Assembly: GCA_964406445.1 (NCBI GenBank)
Contig: CAYORU010000007.1
Coordinates: 62,001 to 126,000 of the forward strand
Direction of reading: 5' to 3'
Source of the DNA: SG8-30 sp964406445
GTDB taxonomy: Bacteria > Pseudomonadota > Gammaproteobacteria > Steroidobacterales > Steroidobacteraceae
DNA: 64,000 bases
The number at the start of each line of letters is the position of its first letter. Within the stretch, counting starts at the first letter, position 1. Positions 34,601-39,893 of this stretch are shown here, piece after piece. The notes beneath the pieces were generated by a model. The model did not search any database. It saw only the letters and a list, made by a program, of their open reading frames with translations, and was not told the origin of the DNA. Both the position numbers and the translations under genes were made by a program.

Positions 34601-34903
34601 CCCGCCGCCGGCGCGGTGCTCGAGGGGATCGCCCACCGGCGCGCCGGCCGCTTCGCCGAGGCGCGCGCGGCCTACGGTGCGGCGCTTTCGCTCGACCCGC
34701 TGTTCGCGCCGGCGCATCTCGACCTCGCGGTCCTGCTCGACCTGTACCTGGGCGAGCCCGTCGAGGCGCTCGCGCACTACCAGCGCTATCTCGAACTCGC
34801 CGCCGAGCCCGACGAACGGGCGGCGCTGTGGGCCCGCGAGGCCTCGAACCGCACCGGCATCGCCCTCGGCAGCACCCTCGAGAGCACGGAGGTGACCCCA
34901 TGA
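31691..34903 (+). CDS. Large TPR-repeat periplasmic protein (AglT/GltE-like)
   Basis: 1,070 residues from a GTG at 31,691 that overlaps the previous stop; a signal peptide is present (VFLPLALLAAAAAAASE). The chain is built almost entirely of TPR/Sel1-like helical repeats, for example VLYQLSRAYEAEGDLERALA near 120, RYLLADALFESGDFREAAL near 425 and two adjacent near-identical units around 700-760 (LYEKAGDLAAASRAWERFVE and LYVEAGDLAAAGRVWERFVA). TPR proteins of this size scaffold envelope machines; the adventurous-gliding protein AglT/GltE is the known type in this gene order. Composition is markedly Ala-rich. Coupled at its end (ATGA) to the next small gene. Confidence 0.8.
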   Translation: MRRVFLPLALLAAAAAAASEAPERTLEDLPKAAPPLRKGETVAPDPARAKQLYRGFLDLPGGDAAQRTEALRRLGDLELETGDAERAEAPVPGAGAPETRVAIDIYTRLLADQPDYPKADAVLYQLSRAYEAEGDLERALARLDELVARFPASRYVPEAQFRRGEIHFSAQRWRAAEEAYTAVIRAGERSGFLEQALYKHGWALFRQSDAERSAASFLTLLDRMLVDPAADQGARLPEALPRADRELVEDSFRALSIQFADLESADTLAQSLSRHGGAPYAWMLYAALGDLLVQKERFTDAADVYRRFAREEPRHRRAPSLQARAIDAYLAGGFADLALEGKREFVAAYAIGGPFWQGRTAADAPEVVAQLKSHLTDLAKYHHARAQAGGGAGEYAQAARYYRDYLQSFPDDPSAADTRYLLADALFESGDFREAALEYERTAYGYPAGPRSASAGYAALVAYDRHEQALPEDGRAAWRRAGIDSQLRFAATFGDHPEAPAVELRAAQQLFNLGEHAPAAEAAARSLVHVTPLDLAAERTAWNVVGDSRFELGEFAAAEAAYAQVLSRLPAGDAARGSIEERLAASIYQQAEAEQRAGDTEAAVAGFLRVAQAAPGSSIRVNATYDAAALLLAGEQWERAIPVLQEFRREFPEHPLAANVPRDLATAFLGAGRGREAADELTLVADDAREDAAVRRAALIESAELYEKAGDLAAASRAWERFVERYPEPFEDAWAARGKLAGLYVEAGDLAAAGRVWERFVAANPQRFAEGIEARQTLADYAREAGDAGARKRWLEALIAADAAGGAARSDRSRTLAARAALEIAEPRRVAFEAIRLTAPLPASLKAKRDALERALEAFQAANAYGVAEVSTAATFATAELYRRLAADLMESERPAGLDDEAREQYDLLLEEQAYPFEEKAIELHEANAARAAQGVYDAPVQASFAALAALKPARYGKTEVEPADDPALVPAAGAVLEGIAHRRAGRFAEARAAYGAALSLDPLFAPAHLDLAVLLDLYLGEPVEALAHYQRYLELAAEPDERAALWAREASNRTGIALGSTLESTEVTP

Positions 34904-35295
34904 CACGGCTGCTCGCCACGCTCGCCCTCGTCGCCGCCACGGCGGCGGCGCAGGCCGCCGACCCGCCCGCCCCGGCCGGCGCGGAGGCGTCGGCTTCCGC
35001 CGACAGGCCCGCCGCGCCCGCCGCGCGCGAGCGCGGCACCATGGACCGGCTCGAGCTCGACACGACCGCCATCACCGGCAATCGCGAGCTGCCGAAGGTG
35101 ATGTACGTCGTCCCCTGGAAGCGCGCCGACCTCGGCGACCTGTCGGGCAAGCCCGCCAACAGCCTGCTCGACGAGGCGCTCGCGCCCGTGGACAGGACCG
35201 TCTTCAGGCGCGAAGTGAAGTATTTTGGCGCCGTGTACGCGGCGCCCGCAGTTCAGGCCGAGACGCCGGTCACGGCGCCCGACGGCCAGCCGTAG
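34900..35295 (+). CDS. Small periplasmic protein of the motor cluster
   Basis: 131 residues with a signal peptide (MTRLLATLALVAATAAAQAA), a Pro/Ala-rich linker, and a conserved-looking core containing TTAITGNRELPKVMYVVPWK, PANSLLDEALAPVD and FRREVKYF. The start overlaps the TPR-gene stop (ATGA), so it is translationally coupled. It has no enzymatic motif; a structural subunit linking the TPR proteins to the ExbB/ExbD channel is likely from position. I do not recognise a named family. Confidence 0.65.
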   Translation: MTRLLATLALVAATAAAQAADPPAPAGAEASASADRPAAPAARERGTMDRLELDTTAITGNRELPKVMYVVPWKRADLGDLSGKPANSLLDEALAPVDRTVFRREVKYFGAVYAAPAVQAETPVTAPDGQP

Positions 35296-35336
35296 CAACG
35301 TTCGACAGGCAGGTAGACACCCTCCGGGGAGCACGC

Positions 35337-35972
35337 ATGGACACCATCATCAAGTTTTTCCAGGACGGCGGCGCATTCATGTACCCGATCGCCATCGTGG
35401 CCGCGCTCGGCGCGGCCGTGGCGCTCGAGCGCTGGCTGTACCTCACGCGCACGGCCAGCGGCAACCGCCGGCTGTGGGGCGAGATCGCGCCCTTCCTCCA
35501 GCAGGGGGACTACCGGCGCGCGCTCGCCGCGACCGCCGACTCGAAGTCCGCGGTCGGCCAGATCCTCGGCTACGGGCTCGCGCGCATCCAGACGGCGCGC
35601 CGCCGCGACGACATTGAGAAGGCGATGGAGGAGAGCCTCATGGAGGTGATGCCGCGCCTCGAGAAGCGCACGCACTACCTCGCGAGCTTCGCCAACATCG
35701 CGACGCTGCTCGGCCTGCTCGGCACCATCATCGGCCTGATCCAGGCCTTCCAGGCCGTTGCCAACGCCAATCCCGCCGAGAAGGCCGACCTGCTGTCGGC
35801 GTCCATCTCGGTGGCGATGAACACCACGGCGTTCGGCCTGATCGTCGCGATCCCGCTGCTGCTGATGCACTCGGTGATCCAGTCCAAGACCACCGAGATC
35901 ACCGACAGCCTCGAGATGGTCTCGGTCAAGTTCCTCAACACCGTCGTCGAGAAGCGAGCGGAGCCGGCGTGA
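35337..35972 (+). CDS. MotA/TolQ/ExbB proton-channel protein
   Basis: 211 residues with three membrane segments: about 14-33, 115-138 and 160-183. The channel signature is present: FANIATLLGLLGTIIGLIQAF in the second segment (given as FANIATLLGLLG and IIGLIQAF) and MNTTAFGLIVAIPLLLMH in the third, with the conserved Thr of the TolQ/ExbB pore. It forms a pentameric proton channel in the inner membrane with ExbD/TolR dimers, converting proton motive force into motion of periplasmic partners. It overlaps the next gene by four bases. Start ATG after CGGGGAG. AglR-like by context. Confidence 0.93.
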   Translation: MDTIIKFFQDGGAFMYPIAIVAALGAAVALERWLYLTRTASGNRRLWGEIAPFLQQGDYRRALAATADSKSAVGQILGYGLARIQTARRRDDIEKAMEESLMEVMPRLEKRTHYLASFANIATLLGLLGTIIGLIQAFQAVANANPAEKADLLSASISVAMNTTAFGLIVAIPLLLMHSVIQSKTTEITDSLEMVSVKFLNTVVEKRAEPA

Positions 35973-36487
35973 GCCTCGCGAGCCGCCTCGGCCGCCGCCA
36001 CCGCCGCCAGGGCGAGGCGGACTTGAACATCACGGCCTTCATGAACCTGATGGTCGTGCTGGTGCCGTTCCTGCTGATCACGGCGGTCTTCTCGCGGCTC
36101 ACCATCCTTGAACTGAACCTGCCCAGCTCCAGCGAGGCGACGCCCGAGACGCCGCAGGTGCTGAACCTCGAGATCATCGTGCGCAAGGACGCCATCGACG
36201 TCGCGGACCGGGGCTCCGGCTCGCTGCGCCTCATCCCGAACACCGCGGAGGGGCCGGACCTCGCCGCGCTCGGCGCCTTCCTCTCGGAGCGGATCAAGCC
36301 CGCCTTCCCCGACGCGACCAGCGCGACCCTGCTGCTCGAGCCGGACATCCCCTACGACACGCTGGTGCAGGTGATGGACGCGGTCCGCGTGACCACCGCG
36401 GTCGAGGAGGGCCGGCAGCTGCAGGCGGAGCTCTTCCCGGACATCTCGATCGGCGACGCGCCGCGCGTCGCACAGGCCGCCCGATGA
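35969..36487 (+). CDS. ExbD/TolR family protein (first copy)
   Basis: 172 residues from a GTG/ATG-type overlap start at 35,969 (GTGA with the ExbB stop). An N-terminal cytoplasmic tail (RRHRRQGEADLNITAFMNLM) carries the conserved Asp-Leu/Asn-Ile-Thr segment just before the single membrane span, although the strictly conserved channel Asp of the span (DxMLVLLxxF type) is replaced by an Asn (FMNLMVVLVPFLL). The periplasmic domain follows (residues about 50-172). The lack of the membrane Asp suggests this copy may be a non-proton-carrying partner, as in some AglQ/AglS pairs. Overlaps the second ExbD gene. Confidence 0.88.
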   Translation: MSLASRLGRRHRRQGEADLNITAFMNLMVVLVPFLLITAVFSRLTILELNLPSSSEATPETPQVLNLEIIVRKDAIDVADRGSGSLRLIPNTAEGPDLAALGAFLSERIKPAFPDATSATLLLEPDIPYDTLVQVMDAVRVTTAVEEGRQLQAELFPDISIGDAPRVAQAAR

Positions 36488-37005
36488 GCACCTCGGCACG
36501 CGCCAAGCGGATGAAGCGCCACCACGCGCGCAAGCGCCCGGCGTCGCTCTCGCTCGTCTCGCTGATGGACATCTTCACGATCCTCGTGTTCTTCCTGCTG
36601 GTGAACTCCGCCGAGGTCCAGACGCTCGAGCCGCCCAAGGCGGTGACCCTGCCGGAGTCGCTCGCCGTCGAGAAGCCGCGCGAGACCGTGGTCGTGATGG
36701 TGACGCCCGAGCAGGTGCTGGTGCAGGGCGCCCCAGTGGCCACCATCGCCGAGGTCGAGGCGGTGGAGGGCAACCTCATCGAGCCGCTCGCCGCGGCGCT
36801 CAAGGCGCAGACCGACCGGACGCTGATCCGCGCTGCGGCGACCGACCTGTCGGCGCGCGAGATCACGATCCTCGGCGACCGCGAGGTCCCGTACCGGGTG
36901 CTGAAGAAGGTGATGGCCACCTGCACCGAGGCCGACTACGGCAAGCTCTCGCTCGCCGTCGTCCAGAAGGAGGAGGCGATGTCCGCAGTCGCCGCCGGGG
37001 CGTGA
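36484..37005 (+). CDS. ExbD/TolR family protein (second copy)
   Basis: 173 residues, starting in a four-base ATGA overlap with the first copy. The N-terminal Lys/Arg-rich tail leads into SLVSLMDIFTILVFFLLVNS, which keeps the membrane Asp (MDIFTILVFFL) needed for proton transfer in ExbD, TolR and MotB. A periplasmic domain with REITILGDREVPYRVLKKVM follows. So the cluster has one Asp-bearing and one Asn-bearing subunit in front of a single TolQ-like channel. Confidence 0.9.
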   Translation: MSTSARAKRMKRHHARKRPASLSLVSLMDIFTILVFFLLVNSAEVQTLEPPKAVTLPESLAVEKPRETVVVMVTPEQVLVQGAPVATIAEVEAVEGNLIEPLAAALKAQTDRTLIRAAATDLSAREITILGDREVPYRVLKKVMATCTEADYGKLSLAVVQKEEAMSAVAAGA

Positions 37006-37015
37006 GGAGCGAGTC

Positions 37016-38002
37016 TTGACCGCCGCCGCCATCCATTACCGCAGCTTCGAGCTGCCCTGGTCGCCGCAGCCGGAGGAGCAGCGGCGCTTCCGCCGGCTGT
37101 GGGTCGGCTGCCTCGTGGCGACCCTGCTGGCCGGCCTGATCGTGCCCTGGCTGCCGGTCAGCGAACCCGCGCTCGACGTGCCGCCGGCGGTGCCGCCGCG
37201 CCTCGCCAAGCTGGTGCTCGAGCGCACGGTGCCGCCGCCCCCGCCGCCGCCCGTCGTCGAGCAGGCGCCGCCCGAGGAACCGCCGCCGGTGCCGCGCGAG
37301 CGGCCGGACCAGCGCGAGGTGCCCACGCCGGCCCCGGACATCGACCGCACCCAGCAGGCGCGCAAGAAGGCCGCGCAGGCCGGGCTGCTGCCCTTCGTCG
37401 ACCAGCTGGCCGACCTGCGCGACAAGTTCGAGGTCACGCCCGACAAGCTGACGCCGACGGCCACGCCGAATGCCGCGACGCCGACCGGCGCGCCGCGCGC
37501 CGAGCGCTCGCTCGTGACCTCCAAGGCGGGCACGAACTCCGGGGGCATCAACACGGCGGCCGTCAGCGCCGGCTTCGGCTACGGCGAGGGCAGCCTCGAG
37601 GGCCACGGCACGACCCAGATGCAGGTGCCCTTCGGCGGCTCCGGCGGCGGCGCGGCGCTGCGCACCGCCGGCGTGGCCGACGGCGTTTCCCGCAGCGGCG
37701 CCGGCAAGCGGCCGTCGCGCACCCAGGAGGAGATCGAGCTGGTCTTCGACCGCAACAAGGCCGCGATCTACGCCCTCTACAACCGGGCGCTGCGCGACAG
37801 CCCGGACCTCCGCGGCAAGGTCGTCATGCAGCTGACCATCGCGCCTTCCGGCGAGGTGACCGATTGCCGGATCGTGACCAGCGAGCTCGGCGACGCGGAG
37901 CTCGAGCGCAAGCTCGTGGCCCGCGTGAAGATGTTCCGCTTCGAGGACAAGGACGTCGAGGCGATCACGACGACCAAGCCGATCGAGTTCTTCCCGGCCT
38001 GA
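37016..38002 (+). CDS. AgmX/PglI C-terminal-domain (TonB-like) protein
   Basis: 328 residues from a TTG at 37,016, supported by a GAGGAG site six bases upstream and by the absence of any other early in-frame start. Architecture: short cytoplasmic N-terminus, one membrane span (LWVGCLVATLLAGLIVPWL, residues about 30-48), a Pro-rich periplasmic stretch (VPPPPPPPVVEQAPPEE), a Gly/Ser-rich linker, and a C-terminal TonB-like domain (residues about 240-326: EEIELVFDRNKAAIYALYNR, LRGKVVMQLTIAPSGEV). Like TonB and GltG/GltJ, it would transmit channel-driven motion to the outer membrane. It ends the motor operon; a Pho-box-like site begins 25 bases downstream. Confidence 0.85.
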   Translation: MTAAAIHYRSFELPWSPQPEEQRRFRRLWVGCLVATLLAGLIVPWLPVSEPALDVPPAVPPRLAKLVLERTVPPPPPPPVVEQAPPEEPPPVPRERPDQREVPTPAPDIDRTQQARKKAAQAGLLPFVDQLADLRDKFEVTPDKLTPTATPNAATPTGAPRAERSLVTSKAGTNSGGINTAAVSAGFGYGEGSLEGHGTTQMQVPFGGSGGGAALRTAGVADGVSRSGAGKRPSRTQEEIELVFDRNKAAIYALYNRALRDSPDLRGKVVMQLTIAPSGEVTDCRIVTSELGDAELERKLVARVKMFRFEDKDVEAITTTKPIEFFPA

Positions 38003-38027
38003 CCCGGCCGGCCGCGACGCCCGCTCC

Positions 38028-38045
38028 CTGTAACGCATTTGTCAT
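38028..38045 (+). promoter_or_regulatory. Pho-box-like operator (7-4-7)
   Basis: CTGTAAC-GCAT-TTGTCAT: two 7-base half-sites separated by 4 bases, close to the PhoB consensus CTGTCAT-N4-CTGTCAT (5 of 7 and 6 of 7). It lies 135 bases before the secreted lipoprotein gene and in the same direction. A second, better site controls the divergent phytase/receptor pair. Confidence 0.6.
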
Positions 38046-38179
38046 ACGGACGTAGCACGTCCGAAACAGGGCCTTCCTAGACTCTCGCCACGCCTGAAGA
38101 CAGCCCGGCCCGGCCGGGCATCGACGTCGCGCGCTCCGGCGGGGCCGCGATCACACCAACGGACGTGGAGAGGGATGCA

Positions 38180-39793
38180 ATGAAGACCTACCATTGGCTG
38201 CTCGCCGGCGTGGCGACCATCGGCCTCGCGGCCTGTGACGGCGGCGGCATCGACCTGAACGTGTCGACCGTCGACAACTCCGTCGACAACAGCGTGACCA
38301 ACCCGGGCTCGGGTTCGGGCACCAATCCCTGCGCGTCCTACACCCCGCCGAACTCCACGGAGGTCCGCCGCGGCACCTTCGACGGCACCAACTGCTCCTA
38401 CGGGCCGCAGTTCGTCAGCGCCACCAACCCGCTGCTCGTCGACCTCACGATCCCGTTCATTTCGGGCGTGCACATCTTCCAGGACAGCCTGTTCGTCGGC
38501 CAGAACGTCAGCTCCGGCGCGGCGCCCGCCGGCGGCACCGGCCCGAAGCTCACCATCGCGGCGGGCAACAAGCTGGCCTTCACGGACTCCGCCGACTACG
38601 TCCTGGTCAACCGCGGCTCGCAGATCTTCGCCGAGGGCTCGCCCGCGGCGCCGATCGTGCTGACCGCCTTCGCCGACGCGGTGCTCGGCACCGCCGGCGC
38701 CAACGACGTGTCGCTGTGGGGCGGCGTGGTCATCAACGGCAACGGCATCACCAACAACTGCACCGACACCGAGCGCGCCAACAACCAGTGCCACGTCACG
38801 GCCGAGGGCCAGCCCTCGAACTACGGCGGCAACGACAACGCAGAGAGCTCCGGCGTGCTCCGCTACGTGATCGTCAAGCACACCGGCTTCGAGGTCGCGC
38901 CCGGCGACGAGCTGAACGGCATCACCTTCAACGCGGTCGGCTCCGGCACGGTGGTCGAGAACATCCAGGTCTACAGCACCTTCGACGACGGCCTCGAGTT
39001 CTTCGGCGGCGCGGTGGACGTCTCGAACGTCGTGGTCCTCTATGCCCGCGACGACTCGCTCGACTTCTCGGACGGCTACAGCGGCACGATCCAGAACGCG
39101 CTGATCATCCACTGGCAGTCGGACGGCAACCGCTGCATCGAGCTCGACAACATCGGCGAGGCCCGCAGCACCGCCGGCCAGCCGCTCAACCGGGCGCCGA
39201 TCACCGCCGCGCGCGTCGTGAACATGACCTGCATCACCTCGAACACCGACGTCAACACGCACGGCGACTCGGAAGGCGTGCTGGTCCGCCAGGGCGGACG
39301 CCTGCTGCTCGAGGACAGCATCGTCTACTCGGGCTACGGCACCAACCGCAACGGCCTGACCTCGAACGAGTGCTACGAGATCGACGACAGCGCGCCGCTC
39401 GACCTGTCGCGCGTGCACGCGGTCAACGGCGCCACCGAGCCGATGCGCGTGATCGACACGATCATCGCCTGCGAGCTGCCGGCGCAGGACAACCTGCCGA
39501 ACGGCGACACGATCCTGTCGTGGATCCAGGGTACGGGCAGCTCGACCGGCACGGCCTACGCCTTCAACGAGGGCAACCAGGTCATCAACACGCCGGTCGC
39601 GGCGGGCGTGTCGATCCTGACGCCGGGCACCTTCTATACCGCGTCGTCCTTCGCCGGCCCGGGCGGCCCGTTCACCATGACCCCGGCCAGCGGCCAGGTC
39701 GGCGCGGTGCGTGCCAGCAACGACTGGACGGTGCCGTGGGCCTTCGGCCTGAGGGCCAACAACGCCGACGTGCCGCTCTGGTTCGCGCCCTGA
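38180..39793 (+). CDS. Secreted lipoprotein, probable parallel beta-helix
   Basis: 537 residues from the ATG at 38,180, preceded by GAGAGGG; an ATG 15 bases upstream is less likely. Lipoprotein signal TIGLAACDGG (Cys near 19). The mature part is Gly/Asn/Asp-rich with regularly spaced short strands (LWGGVVINGNGI, SGVLRYVIVKHTGF, GSGTVVENIQVYSTFDDGLE, TIQNALIIHWQSDGNRC), a pattern of a right-handed beta-helix. Such lipoproteins stand in front of TonB-dependent receptors in many marine gammaproteobacteria. It is presumably a surface ligand-binding or hydrolytic partner of the receptor downstream. Under a Pho-box-like site, so a role in phosphorus-compound capture is inferred. Confidence 0.72.
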   Translation: MKTYHWLLAGVATIGLAACDGGGIDLNVSTVDNSVDNSVTNPGSGSGTNPCASYTPPNSTEVRRGTFDGTNCSYGPQFVSATNPLLVDLTIPFISGVHIFQDSLFVGQNVSSGAAPAGGTGPKLTIAAGNKLAFTDSADYVLVNRGSQIFAEGSPAAPIVLTAFADAVLGTAGANDVSLWGGVVINGNGITNNCTDTERANNQCHVTAEGQPSNYGGNDNAESSGVLRYVIVKHTGFEVAPGDELNGITFNAVGSGTVVENIQVYSTFDDGLEFFGGAVDVSNVVVLYARDDSLDFSDGYSGTIQNALIIHWQSDGNRCIELDNIGEARSTAGQPLNRAPITAARVVNMTCITSNTDVNTHGDSEGVLVRQGGRLLLEDSIVYSGYGTNRNGLTSNECYEIDDSAPLDLSRVHAVNGATEPMRVIDTIIACELPAQDNLPNGDTILSWIQGTGSSTGTAYAFNEGNQVINTPVAAGVSILTPGTFYTASSFAGPGGPFTMTPASGQVGAVRASNDWTVPWAFGLRANNADVPLWFAP

Positions 39794-39842
39794 GCAAGGA
39801 GGGGTCGGCCGCCGGCCGGCCCGCTTCCGGACCGAAACAACC

Positions 39843-39874
39843 GGGGCGGCGGGAGCATGGGCTCCTGCCGCCCC
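39843..39874 (+). promoter_or_regulatory. Intercistronic stem-loop between lipoprotein and receptor genes
   Basis: GGGGCGGCGGGAGC (39,843-39,856) pairs with GCTCCTGCCGCCCC (39,861-39,874) with one mismatch and a 4-base loop. No T-run follows, and the receptor start lies 20 bases downstream, so it could stabilise the upstream message or partly terminate transcription and set different expression levels. Confidence 0.6.
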
Positions 39875-39893
39875 TCGACCGATGGAGAAGGGG

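Noticed and set aside
32258..34906. Long open frame antisense to the large TPR gene
   Set aside because: Composition is typical of a shadow (Arg/Leu/Gly-rich), no motif is present, and the sense frame has clear TPR repeats.
37016..38002. Classical TonB for the nearby TonB-dependent receptors
   Set aside because: The C-terminal domain and the tight coupling to TPR, TolQ and two ExbD genes fit the AgmX/Glt type better; a shared role in energising receptors is not excluded but not shown.
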